Source: Brotaphodocola catenula (GTDB taxonomy: Bacteria; Bacillota; Clostridia; Lachnospirales; Lachnospiraceae). Taken from it: a stretch of DNA of 64,000 nucleotides. Below, piece after piece: positions 51,254 to 60,238 of this stretch. The notes under the pieces were generated by a model, which did no database searches, was not told where the DNA came from, and saw nothing but the letters and a program-made list of their open reading frames with translations. Every line of letters starts with the position of its first letter. Positions within the stretch are counted from its first letter, which is position 1. The translations under genes were made by a program, and so were the position numbers. The stretch covers positions 1-64,000 of the forward strand of contig JAJEPU010000017.1 in assembly GCA_020686985.1 (NCBI GenBank). The letters are read 5' to 3'.

Positions 51254-52717
51254 TCATTTTTTTAGATACATTCGCATATATTGATCGATTGTGCTCTGGA
51301 TACATCGAAGAAGATTCCATTTTGATGCCTCCTCCTGTGCACAGACTGCCTCCGTGCGGATCACTTTTCCATCAAGAACATAGCGAACCTCCCCGACCGT
51401 GTCTCCGATTTTGACCGGAGCATCGAGAAATTCCGGGATCTTTACCTCGCGGATCATTCGCTCACCATCCTGAAGCAGAAAATACAGGGCCTGATCTTCC
51501 TTCGCTGTGTCAACGTCCACTGCAACCGTCTTTCCCTTTTCAGAGCCCCTGACCGGAATCCGGCACACCTCAAACGGCTGATAGCAGTCCTGATACGAAA
51601 AATTCTGTTTCCCATATGAAAAAAGCATCCTTGCATCCTCCCACTTCCATGTGCGGTGCGGAGGCCATCCGCAGCCAAGCAGAGCCACAACAAAAGTTCT
51701 CCCCTCACTCTCAAGCGCCGAGACATAACAGTACCCTGCCCCTCCGGTAAATCCGGTCTTTCCGGTCAGCACTCCCTCCATCATCTTAAGAAACGCATTG
51801 TGATTCGCACAATAATACGAACTCCCTCCTGACTGATCCGTGAATGTCCGGCTTGCGCTCCTCGTGATCTTCAAAAATTCCTCCCGTTTCGGCGATTCCA
51901 TGATGCAGTAGCGCAGAATCCGCGCAAGATCCGTCGCCGTTGTGCTGTGCATGCGCACCTCCCCACTCTCGTCCCTATTCGTCGCATCAAGGCCATTTGG
52001 CGTCACAAAATAGGTATTCTCACATCCGATCGAGAGTGCCTTCCGGTTCATCTTCTTTGCAAACTCTTCGACACTTCCGGCGATCTGCTCCGCAACCGCG
52101 ACTGCTGAGTCATTGTGAGATTCGAGCATCAGCGAGTACAAGAGATCTTCAAGCAGAAACTTTTGCCCCGCACGAACGCCAAGATGGACTTTCGGCTGGG
52201 ATGAGGCATTTGCGGAGATTGTGCAGACATCGGAGAGACTTCCCTGCTCAAGCGCAAGAATGCAGGTCATGATCTTCGTCGTGCTCGCCATCGGACGCGG
52301 AGTGTCCACATCTTTTCCGTAGAGAACCCGCCCGCTGTCGCCGTCGAGAAGAACCGCCGAGAGGGAGTGGAGAGAAAGCAAATCCGGGGAGTTTGGGGGA
52401 ATCTGGGAATCTTGAGTATTCTGGATTGGAGCATTTGGAGAAGTCTGGATTGGTGACTGTGGATCGGGAAACAAATTCTGTAGATTTTGTGCCACTGCCA
52501 CAAGAAATACATTTGTATCTACACTTGCATCTATCTTTGTATTATTTGCATCTACGTCTATTTTTACATCTGATTCTGATATCGTCCTTGGTGTCGTCAA
52601 AAGCATCGGCATGTAACGCGAGGTCGGGCACCAGCCTTCAATCCCCTGTGCTCCCAAAACTGCTAAACCGATCGTCACACCTGCCATCAGTGCATAAAGA
52701 CCCGTCTGAATTTTCAT
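51254..52717 (-). CDS. D-alanyl-D-alanine carboxypeptidase (DacF-like PBP)
   Basis: A 487-aa class C-type low-molecular-weight penicillin-binding protein: N-terminal export signal, SxxK with S145/K148 (MASTTKIM), SxN (SHNDSAVA), KTG (LTGKTGFTGG) and a C-terminal PBP5-like beta domain. It trims peptidoglycan stem peptides. Between the signal and the catalytic domain lies a Pro/Ser/Gln/Asn-rich repetitive stretch (PDPQSPIQTSPNAPIQNTQD). ATG 52717 is preferred over the longer frame for its signal peptide. Confidence 0.9.
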   Translation of the reverse strand: MKIQTGLYALMAGVTIGLAVLGAQGIEGWCPTSRYMPMLLTTPRTISESDVKIDVDANNTKIDASVDTNVFLVAVAQNLQNLFPDPQSPIQTSPNAPIQNTQDSQIPPNSPDLLSLHSLSAVLLDGDSGRVLYGKDVDTPRPMASTTKIMTCILALEQGSLSDVCTISANASSQPKVHLGVRAGQKFLLEDLLYSLMLESHNDSAVAVAEQIAGSVEEFAKKMNRKALSIGCENTYFVTPNGLDATNRDESGEVRMHSTTATDLARILRYCIMESPKREEFLKITRSASRTFTDQSGGSSYYCANHNAFLKMMEGVLTGKTGFTGGAGYCYVSALESEGRTFVVALLGCGWPPHRTWKWEDARMLFSYGKQNFSYQDCYQPFEVCRIPVRGSEKGKTVAVDVDTAKEDQALYFLLQDGERMIREVKIPEFLDAPVKIGDTVGEVRYVLDGKVIRTEAVCAQEEASKWNLLRCIQSTIDQYMRMYLKK

Positions 52718-52884
52718 CGTCTTCGATTCCTTTCCGAGAGTCCAAACCAACGAAACAACTGCTAAACCTAAGCCAAATAAATCTGTAAAACCAAATTCAC
52801 TGCGTTATCACAACGTATTCTGGCTATTCTGCACTTATTCTGCTATGATGGATCATGAATATTTACGAAAGGATTTTTCACGAT

Positions 52885-53877
52885 ATGAATAGACGAACAT
52901 TTCTTTTTTCCTGTACAAAGCCAGGACAGACCGTCGAAGAGCTCCTGCTCGAAAAAGGATTCTCACGACGGCTCATCATCCGCGTCAAACTGCTCCCGGA
53001 TGGTCTGTGCATCAACGGCGAAAAAGTTTATATCACCCATCTCCTGACCGAAGATGAGGTTCTGGAAGTGACTCTGCCGGAAGAGACAGCTGACAGCAGT
53101 GTCGTCCCGGTTCCGATGGATCTTGATATTTTATTTGAGGATGAAGATCTGATGGTTATCAACAAAGCTCCCGGCGTCTCGATTCATCCGTCACAGGGGC
53201 ATTTCTCGGATTCCCTTGCAAATGGCGTTGCCGGGTACTTTGCCGAAAAAGGTGAGCCGTTCACCTGCCGGATTGTCAACCGTCTCGACCGTGACACAAG
53301 TGGGCTTTTGATCTTTGCAAAAAATTCTCTCAGCAGCTGCATTCTCTCTGAGATGATACGAAACCGTGAAATTCATCGAATCTATCTGGCGGGATGCCAT
53401 GGCAACATCGCTGATCTTGTGACTTGTGCTCCAAAAGGGGTGACTGTCTCACCGCTCTCATCAACCTCGCATACAGATTCCGATTGTTCCGATTCTACGA
53501 AAGCAAATTTTTTCGGCACCATCGATGCTCCGATCGCGCGCGTCTGCGATTCCGTGATTGAGCGCGAGGTCAATTTTGAGCGCGGAGAGTCCGCAATCAC
53601 TCACTTTGAACAGCTCGCCTACCTACCTGAGCTTGATCTCTCCGTTGTCAAGCTCCAGTTGGAGACTGGACGGACACACCAGATCCGCGTTCACATGAAA
53701 TACGCCGGTCATCCTCTGCCCGGAGATTTTCTCTACAACCCGGATTTCCGGCTGATTGGCAGGCAGTGTCTCCACTCATGGAAGCTCACATTTGACCATC
53801 CGATCACAAAAAAACCGCTGTTCTTCACGACAGCGGTTCCAGCAGATATGCAGTTTATGGAACGATGCAATTTATGA
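52885..53877 (+). CDS. RluA/RluD-family pseudouridine synthase
   Basis: About 330 aa: an S4-like N-terminal part (EELLLEKGFSRRLIIRVK), the catalytic Asp in NRLDRDTSGLLIFAK, and the family C-terminus GRTHQIRVHMKYAGHPLPGD. A Ser/Thr/Asp-rich insert (SSTSHTDSDCSDSTK) interrupts the core, which is unusual. It modifies uridines in rRNA or tRNA. ATG 52855 is an alternative start. It converges with the next gene; their ends overlap by 6 bp. Confidence 0.92.
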   Translation: MNRRTFLFSCTKPGQTVEELLLEKGFSRRLIIRVKLLPDGLCINGEKVYITHLLTEDEVLEVTLPEETADSSVVPVPMDLDILFEDEDLMVINKAPGVSIHPSQGHFSDSLANGVAGYFAEKGEPFTCRIVNRLDRDTSGLLIFAKNSLSSCILSEMIRNREIHRIYLAGCHGNIADLVTCAPKGVTVSPLSSTSHTDSDCSDSTKANFFGTIDAPIARVCDSVIEREVNFERGESAITHFEQLAYLPELDLSVVKLQLETGRTHQIRVHMKYAGHPLPGDFLYNPDFRLIGRQCLHSWKLTFDHPITKKPLFFTTAVPADMQFMERCNL

Positions 53878-55491
53878 GAAAATGCGAAGTCCCTTCGGGT
53901 AATGGTTTTTCAGGCTGCCGCCGGTTGCCTTTGCCCAACCAAGCGAGAATCCATCCACACAAACGAGTACCCAGCCTTTTTCGGACGGATCACAAGAAAG
54001 CGTGCCACCGCCTAAATAGGTGCGAATCTCCTGACTGTCCACCGGATAATCAACACTTCGGCGCACCTGATCCGGGCGAAGTGCAAGTGCCAGCGCATGA
54101 GCGGGTTCTAAGCGGTTCTTCTTGATCGTTCCTAGATGAAGTCCCGGTCGGAGCACGCGAAGTCCGGAAAGATCCGGCATTCCTTCCGGAAGCTGATAGA
54201 GCTGTTCTCCAAACAGGATTCTCGACGCAGGATTCTCACAGAAAATCGGCTCGACAAGCGTCTCCTTTTCAAATTCCTGCCACAACGCAAGCTGTTCTCT
54301 GTCGATTCCCGCAGAGAACGCATCGCGTTTTCTTCCCTTTTCTTTTTTCTTGTCCTTCTTTTGGCTCTTCTTTCCATTTTCCACTGCAAAATCATTCTGA
54401 GTCTGTGCACCGATCCAATCGCCGGCTCGCTCTGCGCTCTGATTGAACTCGTCCAAATCTCCCTGCTGTCCTGACACACCGGCTTTTTCAAGCAGTGCGA
54501 GATAATGCCCCTCACCCTCCGCCTTGTGTGGCCAGATTCTAAACGTGTGCACAAGCTCCGGGCATTCGATCTGGCTCCACTCCGATCGCGCACAGGAAAT
54601 TCCCTCTGGAATCTCGTCCTCTGGAAGTGGCACAATCGAGAACTCCGGGTGACGGGAAAGGAAGTCTGCGATTCCCTGCTCGTCCTCCTCAGGCGCAAAC
54701 GTACAGGTTGAGTAGACCAACCGTCCGCCCGGGCGCAACATTGATCCTGCCTGATCGAGAATTCTCTGCTGACGCTCTGCACACATTTTCACATGAGCCG
54801 GGCTCCACTGATTTCGCGCCTCCTCATCCTTTCGAAACATTCCCTCTCCGGAACACGGCGCATCCACAACAATCCGATCAAAAAATTCCGGAAAACGAGG
54901 AGCCAGATTTTCGGGTGACTCATTTGTCACAACCGCGTGGGCGATTCCCATTCGCTCGATATTCTGAGCCAGAATCTTTGCGCGCGCCGGGTGAATCTCA
55001 TTTGAGACGAGAAGTCCTTTTCCCTGCATGCGGTCTGCAAGGTGAGTCGACTTTCCTCCCGGTGCTGCACAGAGATCAAGCACACGCTCACCGGGTTTCG
55101 GATCTAAGACTGAGACTACCGCCATCGCACTCGGCTCCTGAATGTAGTATGCTCCTGCTTCATGGAGAGCCGATCTTCCCGGTCTTGACTCTGCCTCGTA
55201 ATAAAAGCCCTCCCGACACCACAGAACTGGTTTTAGTCCAAATTTCTCCTGGTAACGCATCTGGTCTTCTTCCAGACTGCCTTTTCTCGTGTTAAAACGA
55301 AGCCCCTGCGCGCGCTCGTTTTCATAACTCGCCTCAAACACCTTCATCTCCGCTCCAAGAAGACCTTTCATTCTTGCAAGAAAGGCTTCCGGAAGCTGAA
55401 CCGTCGTCTTTTTTGTTGTCGTCGCTGACCTTGCTATTGTCTCTGTTATCTCTATTGTCTCTGTCTTCTCCGTATTTTCCATATTTTCCAC
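53872..55491 (-). CDS. RsmF-like rRNA (cytosine-C5) methyltransferase
   Basis: A 539-aa NOL1/NOP2/Sun-family enzyme: AdoMet site LCAAPGGKSTHLADRM, catalytic VDAPCSGEGMFRKD and TCTFAPEEDEQG, with an RsmF-type C-terminal domain (GLHLGTIKKNRLEPAHAL). The first 35 residues are Glu/Thr repeats (METHIONINE start, then ENMENTEKTETIEITET), encoded by short tandem DNA repeats, and another low-complexity Lys-rich stretch (KKSQKKDKKKEKGRKRD) separates the two domains. Confidence 0.92.
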   Translation of the reverse strand: MENMENTEKTETIEITETIARSATTTKKTTVQLPEAFLARMKGLLGAEMKVFEASYENERAQGLRFNTRKGSLEEDQMRYQEKFGLKPVLWCREGFYYEAESRPGRSALHEAGAYYIQEPSAMAVVSVLDPKPGERVLDLCAAPGGKSTHLADRMQGKGLLVSNEIHPARAKILAQNIERMGIAHAVVTNESPENLAPRFPEFFDRIVVDAPCSGEGMFRKDEEARNQWSPAHVKMCAERQQRILDQAGSMLRPGGRLVYSTCTFAPEEDEQGIADFLSRHPEFSIVPLPEDEIPEGISCARSEWSQIECPELVHTFRIWPHKAEGEGHYLALLEKAGVSGQQGDLDEFNQSAERAGDWIGAQTQNDFAVENGKKSQKKDKKKEKGRKRDAFSAGIDREQLALWQEFEKETLVEPIFCENPASRILFGEQLYQLPEGMPDLSGLRVLRPGLHLGTIKKNRLEPAHALALALRPDQVRRSVDYPVDSQEIRTYLGGGTLSCDPSEKGWVLVCVDGFSLGWAKATGGSLKNHYPKGLRIFS

Positions 55492-55500
55492 CTTTCAAAA

Positions 55501-55536
55501 AAGACCACAAACCTGATCGCTCAGATTCATGGTCTT
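55501..55536 (-). terminator. Terminator of the DUF6465 gene
   Basis: aagacca (55501-55507) pairs with tggtctt (55530-55536), with inner pairing of aacctga and tcagatt, followed on the minus strand by a T-run. It sits just upstream of the rsmF-like gene's ribosome binding site. Confidence 0.75.
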
Positions 55537-55599
55537 CTCATTCCCATTTATGCGTTGCGCAAACCTGTCAAACCTGTCTTACCGCCTTGCTATCGTGCC

Positions 55600-56298
55600 T
55601 TACAGCTCTACACAGCAATCCGGAAGATCCTGTCCGTTTACTACATAGTAAGCGACATTGTTCTCCGGCTGTACATAGATCTCGATTGTCTTGATCTCAT
55701 CATCCGGATGACCTGCCTTGTAATGAGCCTCAGCCATTGCAAGGATATCTTTTGCCAGAACCTGCTTACCGCTAAACTCGATGACAATTTTTGCCTCCGG
55801 AGCAGTTGCTTTCTTTGCTCTTGCGGTGGTCTTCTTCTCAGCAGTATTTACTGTGGTCTTTGTCGTCTTCGTGGTCTTCGTTGCAGTCTTTGCGGTCGTC
55901 TTTGTAGTCTTTGTTGCCGGCTTCTTCTCAGCAGTCTTCTTCTCCGTTGCCGGTTTTCTGCCTCTCTTTGTTGCCGGCTTCTCTGCCTTCACTTCAACTT
56001 CCTTCTTTGCTTCTTCTGCTTTCTTTGCCTCTTCGAGTGCTTTTGCTGCCAGTTTCTCTACCATTTTTACTGCCTCATCCTTCTTATCTGTCAGAGCTTT
56101 CGTCTGATCTTTTGTTGTTGCAAGTTTTTTCGGATCTTCTTTCTTCGTATCCAGCTTCTTCAGATCCTCTTTTTTCGTAGCGAGTTTCTTCGGATCTTCC
56201 TTCTTTGTATCCAGCTTTTTCGGCGTCTCTTTCACGGTCCCAATCTTTAACGTCTCTGCCTTTTCTGCTGTCTTGGCATTTTTCATTTCTGCTGCCAT
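55600..56298 (-). CDS. Histone-H1-like DUF6465 protein
   Basis: A 232-aa protein in two parts. Residues 1 to about 165 are Lys/Ala/Thr-rich and repetitive, with about five tandem copies of a KKLDTKKEDP-type 9-10-mer, then RGRKPATEKK and KTTKTT runs, resembling histone H1 tails and likely to bind DNA or RNA. The last 70 residues are the folded DUF6465 domain (AKIVIEFSGKQVLAKDILAMA ... YYVVNGQDLPDCCVEL). GAGGAGG lies 7 nt before ATG 56298. Confidence 0.82.
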   Translation of the reverse strand: MAAEMKNAKTAEKAETLKIGTVKETPKKLDTKKEDPKKLATKKEDLKKLDTKKEDPKKLATTKDQTKALTDKKDEAVKMVEKLAAKALEEAKKAEEAKKEVEVKAEKPATKRGRKPATEKKTAEKKPATKTTKTTAKTATKTTKTTKTTVNTAEKKTTARAKKATAPEAKIVIEFSGKQVLAKDILAMAEAHYKAGHPDDEIKTIEIYVQPENNVAYYVVNGQDLPDCCVEL

Positions 56299-56486
56299 AC
56301 AAATCCTCCTCACCTGAAATCGGTATCATTTCCAAATTCTATGGCGTCGACCCTCCATCCATTCATTTGAATTTATTAAATCTATGATGTTCTAAATGAA
56401 CCGATAGAGACTGACGAAATTTTATCCCGCCATATTTGAGGGAATTATAAATCCTTTTCCTTATTTTGTCAACTCCGCTGACATCT

Positions 56487-56501
56487 TCCACTCTGAGTTA
56501 C
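56487..56501 (-). repeat. Fragment of the stop-codon-anchored repeat
   Basis: GTAACTCAGAGTGGA on the minus strand matches the start of the repeat family. It lies about 105 bp after the azlD stop, not at it. The gap 56299-56605 also holds the promoter region of the DUF6465 gene and an imperfect hairpin (ggaat...gggg/cccc...attcc, about 56529-56566). Confidence 0.4.
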
Positions 56502-56605
56502 TGTTTACGCGCACCTGCCAAGTAACGGAATTTGGGGTTCGTAAAATCCCCGGATTCCTCCCCGTGTACAGCAATGTACAGTAATCGTCTCCGATCTGCT
56601 CTGCA

Positions 56606-56911
56606 TTACAGAATCATCTCTACAAGATAAACGACCAGACAGGCTCCGATCGATACGCGGAAGAGATTTCCATCCACCCACGCAAGGATCACTGCGGAAA
56701 TTAGACCTGCTAAGCCCGAGCGCACATCCCCGGTTGCTCTGAGAATTGCCGGAAATGTCATGACGGACAGGCTCACATACGGAACATAATAGAGAAACGA
56801 GCGGATAAATTTATTCTTAATCTCTCTTCTCAAAAGTGTCAGCGGAAGCGCACGCACCGCATAGATCGTTGCAAACATGACAAGAAGACTCAGATAAATA
56901 TTATGCTTCAT
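56606..56911 (-). CDS. azlD: AzlD-type branched-chain amino acid exporter subunit
   Basis: A 101-aa protein with three to four membrane segments (YLSLLVMFATIYAVRALPLTLL at the start). The small partner of AzlC in exporters of branched-chain amino acids or their analogues. It overlaps azlC by 11 bp. Confidence 0.9.
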   Translation of the reverse strand: MKHNIYLSLLVMFATIYAVRALPLTLLRREIKNKFIRSFLYYVPYVSLSVMTFPAILRATGDVRSGLAGLISAVILAWVDGNLFRVSIGACLVVYLVEMIL

Positions 56912-57728
56912 GTTCGTCCTCCTCCTTTACCGGAAACAAAATTGCCGAGATTCCTGCAAGCAGAATCGTCAAAATAATCATCTGGAAACCAGACGAGATC
57001 TCCCGCAGTCCCGGAACCACTGAAAATAAGGCACTGGTGACCATCGATGCGATCACGACACCAGCCACAATTTTGCTCTTTTTCGATGCCGGAATCACAA
57101 CCGCAAGGAACATTCCGTACAACGCTACATTCAACGCATTCATCACGCGAACCGGAAGAATCATTCCGATCACAGCTCCGAGAAAAGTTCCAAGTACCCA
57201 TCCCGGTGCCGCAATCGACGCTGCACCGTACAGATAGCACGGATTGAGTCGTCCTTCCACAGAAATCGAAATTCCAAATAATTCATCTGTCACTGCATAC
57301 GCCATCAGCAAACGGTGATAGAACGGCTTTCCACGCTCAATTTTCTGTGAGAGCGCACTCGACATCAGCAGATAACGAAGATTCACGATCATCGTCGTCA
57401 TCGCCATCTCCAAATATCCCGCTCCCCCTGCAATCATCTCAATTCCAGCAAACTGACCAGCAGATGCGAGCATCATCGCAGACATCAATGAGGCCTGAAT
57501 AGAGGAAAGTCCTGCTTTCTTCGATGCGATTCCCAGTGTAAATGCCACGGCAAAATATCCCATTGCAATCGGAAATCCATCTTTCATTCCCTTGAAAAAC
57601 CAAGAACGGTTATTCGATTGTACAGCTATTGGTTGTTTTTCTTTTTTTGAAGTTGCTTCTGAAATTGTTTCTGAAGTTTTTTCTGAAGCTTTTTTTGAAA
57701 TGATTCCTGAATTTTCCGAATCGTTCAT
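56901..57728 (-). CDS. azlC: AzlC-type branched-chain amino acid exporter subunit
   Basis: A 275-aa membrane protein of the AzlC/LIV-E family (GFPIAMGYFAVAFTLGI ... MTTMIVNLRYLLMSSAL), with the family pattern beginning at about residue 45. The first 42 residues are a repetitive Ser/Glu/Lys/Thr extension (SEKTSETISEATSKKEK) encoded by near-repeats of about 15 bp. ATG 57728 has GGGGGA 5 nt upstream; the longer frame runs into the upstream region. Divergent from a LysR gene that probably controls it. Confidence 0.9.
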   Translation of the reverse strand: MNDSENSGIISKKASEKTSETISEATSKKEKQPIAVQSNNRSWFFKGMKDGFPIAMGYFAVAFTLGIASKKAGLSSIQASLMSAMMLASAGQFAGIEMIAGGAGYLEMAMTTMIVNLRYLLMSSALSQKIERGKPFYHRLLMAYAVTDELFGISISVEGRLNPCYLYGAASIAAPGWVLGTFLGAVIGMILPVRVMNALNVALYGMFLAVVIPASKKSKIVAGVVIASMVTSALFSVVPGLREISSGFQMIILTILLAGISAILFPVKEEDEHEA

Positions 57729-57958
57729 GATTCCCCCGCTTCCCCTCTTATGTAAATTTACATGCATATTTGATCGATTATCCGATCTCAAACAGTCAAA
57801 AAACGTTGCGCCCTGGCACAGGACAAACGTTTTGATCATACTATTTTCTCTTACAAAAGTCAACCTCACAGCTATTTCCATTCCCATTCATGAGTTGCAT
57901 AAATTGTAATTTTCTGCGGATATTTCCGCGCCATCTTCATGACTTTTCTCTCAAAATG

Positions 57959-57980
57959 CATTATACTTATACTCATAATG
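57959..57980. promoter_or_regulatory. Possible LysR-type operator between azlC and lysR
   Basis: cattat-acttatactc-ataatg is a 22-bp interrupted palindrome with the T-N11-A shape of LysR boxes, 83 bp before lysR in the 334-bp divergent region 57729-58062. A second inverted repeat (caaaaaacgtt / aacgttttg, about 57796-57834) lies nearer azlC. Confidence 0.4.
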
Positions 57981-58062
57981 ATACGCCTCAAGTTCCTGTA
58001 AGCGTTGACTTAAACAAAGCAAAAATTACAAAAAAGAAAAATAAAAGGAGATCTTTTCCTAT

Positions 58063-58998
58063 ATGACAAGCAAAGAACTTCTCTATGTAAAAACCGTCGC
58101 TGACGAGAAAAATATTTCCCGTGCGGCAAAAAAACTTTTCATGGCACAGCCCTCTCTTAGCCAGTCGATCCAGCGCATTGAGGAATCTGTCGGCACTCCT
58201 CTTTTCAACCGGACAAGCAGTGGATTGACGCTGACATTTGCAGGAGAGCGCTACTATCACATGGCGACACAGGTTCTCAAAATGTTTGAGGACTTTGAGC
58301 TTGAAATCAGCGACATCAACAACCTCAAGACCGGACGCATTCATCTCGGAATCACAAATCACCTTGGCACGCTGATTCTCGCCCGCGTTCTCCCGCGTTT
58401 TCGCGAAATCTGTTCCCATGTGGAGCTTGACATTTGCGAAGAAAACTCAGTGCGCCTCGAAAAAATGCTTCTCTCCGGCGAACTCGATTTCGCGATCATG
58501 CACACCCCGCCACAGCAACATGCCCAGCCCCAACTCCACTATGATGTCATGAGCCGGGACCCGTTTGTGATTTCCCTCGCTCCCGATCATCCCCTCCTGA
58601 AAAAAGCCTTTGAAAAGTCCGGTTATCCTTATCCAGTGCTTGATCCGAAACTTCTCAAAGACGAACCCTTTCTGATGCTTCACCGGGAACAGCGTATCCG
58701 CCAGATCACCGATGCCGTTCTGCTCAAAGCAGGAATTTCTCAGCCTCACTGTGTGCTGACGCTGAGAAATTTTGAGACTGCTCAGCTTCTGTCTGCTCAG
58801 GGAATGGGTGTCACCCTCGTTCCCCTGCAATACTCCCGCATTGCCTCCGCCGAGTATCGCCCTGCCTTTCTCTCAATCAACGAACTCTACGGCGCTTACT
58901 GGGATCTGTGTATTGCCTCACTCAACAATGGATTTCTCTCAAAGGCAGATCAGCTTTTCATCCGAATTATGAAAGAGACCTGCGGAAACCTTACTTAA
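58063..58998 (+). CDS. LysR-family transcriptional regulator
   Basis: A 311-aa LysR protein: N-terminal winged helix (NISRAAKKLFMAQPSLSQSIQRIEE, about 18-42) and a periplasmic-binding-like effector domain (RIHLGITNHLGTLILARVLP onward). Divergent from azlCD, so amino-acid-responsive control of export is the simplest reading. AAAGGAG lies about 14 nt before the ATG. Confidence 0.92.
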   Translation: MTSKELLYVKTVADEKNISRAAKKLFMAQPSLSQSIQRIEESVGTPLFNRTSSGLTLTFAGERYYHMATQVLKMFEDFELEISDINNLKTGRIHLGITNHLGTLILARVLPRFREICSHVELDICEENSVRLEKMLLSGELDFAIMHTPPQQHAQPQLHYDVMSRDPFVISLAPDHPLLKKAFEKSGYPYPVLDPKLLKDEPFLMLHREQRIRQITDAVLLKAGISQPHCVLTLRNFETAQLLSAQGMGVTLVPLQYSRIASAEYRPAFLSINELYGAYWDLCIASLNNGFLSKADQLFIRIMKETCGNLT

Positions 58999-59095
58999 AT
59001 TTCGGGCAGAACTCTCACCTGAATTTTAAAAATTCGTGACGGTTCCATACTATTTTCGGTAGCATTTGTCTTACACGCGCAAAAAGTTCCTGCAT

Positions 59096-59818
59096 TTACA
59101 GGCGTGTTTCGTCGTAGATTGCGCGGATTCCACCGATGAACTTCGGGCGTGTTCTCGCGCAGACTACATGAGCCTCTCCGATTCCAGAGTGTTCCTTGGA
59201 AAGGCGCACCGGCACTGCCACATCCCGCAGATGCATGCCAATCAGCGTATCTCCGATATCGATTCCTGCATGTGCCCAAATGTGCTCAACGGCGGTTGGA
59301 TGTTCAAATGCATTCCACGCCGCCGTTGCAAATGAACCGCCCGCCTTCGGCTGTGGCATCACATTGACCATCTCATAGCCATACTGGCAAACTGCCTCCT
59401 CCGGGAGGATCAGAGCACGATTTAAATGCTCACAGCATTGTGCGACAAGCCAAACTTCCGCTTCCTTTGTCGCCCGATAAATCCCGTCAAATACAGCTTT
59501 TCCAAGCTCCGGGCTCGAATATTTTCCAATTCGCTTTCCGGCAACTTCGCTTGTCGAACAGCCAACAACGAGAAGTTCCCCTTTTTTTATCTTTGCAAGA
59601 CCAATCAGTTCTTTCGCAGTCTGGTACGCCTCCTCCGAGATCATCTCAAGCGTCTTTTCCGAAAAGGTCTCATCGGTATAGCCGTTTCCGCGCTCTTTTC
59701 GTTCTTCGATCTTCTCTCCTATATTCTCCCCTATATTCTTGTTCTCTGCACACTCTTTATACGCTGTATTCTCTTCACTTTTTGCATGATTTCTATTTTC
59801 CATCTTCCTATCTTCCAT
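59096..59818 (-). CDS. UPF0340 (TIGR01440, YwlG-like) protein with N-terminal extension
   Basis: A 240-aa protein. The family core spans about 58-240 (GELLVVGCSTSEVAGKRIG, WLVAQCCEHLNRALILP, AHAGIDIGDTLIGMHL); its function is unknown. The first 55 residues are a repetitive Glu/Lys/Asn extension (NKNIGENIGEKIEERKER) from near-tandem DNA repeats and look unrelated to the family. An unusual purine-rich leader precedes it. Confidence 0.88.
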   Translation of the reverse strand: MEDRKMENRNHAKSEENTAYKECAENKNIGENIGEKIEERKERGNGYTDETFSEKTLEMISEEAYQTAKELIGLAKIKKGELLVVGCSTSEVAGKRIGKYSSPELGKAVFDGIYRATKEAEVWLVAQCCEHLNRALILPEEAVCQYGYEMVNVMPQPKAGGSFATAAWNAFEHPTAVEHIWAHAGIDIGDTLIGMHLRDVAVPVRLSKEHSGIGEAHVVCARTRPKFIGGIRAIYDETRL

Positions 59819-60030
59819 TAATTTACCCTTGTCCTTTCTGGCTCTTTGCCTTTCTTTTTCTATGTTTCCTTTTTTTATTTTATCTTTTATTTTTTCTCTC
59901 TTATTCTTTTCCTTTTATTCCCTTTTTCTTTTTATTTTTCCTTTGTTTTTTCTCTCTGCTCTGTGTTATTTGTTGCTCTTTGCTTCTTGCTTTCTTTTCG
60001 ATTTCTTTTAAATCTTCTTTATCTGATTTC
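59819..60030 (-). other. 212-nt purine-rich leader of the UPF0340 gene
   Basis: From the promoter at 60038-60066 to the start codon the mRNA strand is nearly all A and G, with few C or U, so the plus strand is an almost pure T/C tract. No ORF of note is present in the mRNA direction and no stable hairpin is possible. The gap 59819-60238 also holds the promoter, a partial structured repeat and the terminator of the next gene. Confidence 0.6.
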
Positions 60031-60037
60031 GCCCTCC

Positions 60038-60066
60038 ATTATACTCCATCGAGCTCATTTTCACAA
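60038..60066 (-). promoter_or_regulatory. Promoter of the UPF0340 gene
   Basis: On the minus strand TTGTGA (60066-60061) and TATAAT (60043-60038) with a 17-nt spacer. Confidence 0.65.
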
Positions 60067-60086
60067 TCTTTCGCGAATTTTGTAAA

Positions 60087-60127
60087 GTCAGGGCTTATAG
60101 AGGAAGGAGACAGCCACTCTGAGTTAT
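60087..60127 (-). repeat. Stop-codon-anchored repeat, partial copy
   Basis: TAACTCAGAGTGGCTGTCTCC followed by ttcctctataagccctgac on the minus strand matches the first 40 bp of the family. It lies just downstream of the hydratase terminator, about 112 bp after the hydratase stop. Confidence 0.55.
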
Positions 60128-60135
60128 ATACGAAA

Positions 60136-60175
60136 ACAGGGTGCCGACCTGTATTCAAACAGTTCGACACCCTGT
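60136..60175 (-). terminator. Terminator of the hydratase gene
   Basis: acagggtgccgacct (60136-60150) pairs with agttcgacaccctgt (60161-60175) with two or three mismatches, followed on the minus strand by tttcg. Confidence 0.65.
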
Positions 60176-60238
60176 CTCCATTCTAGTATCTAAAAACGCA
60201 ATGATAATGAAGGGTTTTCCATATTAACGATTTAATTC

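Noticed and set aside
59440..60186. 248-codon plus-strand frame rich in Phe, Leu and Ser
   Set aside because: It is a by-product of the T/C-rich strand of the purine leader and the antisense of the UPF0340 gene.
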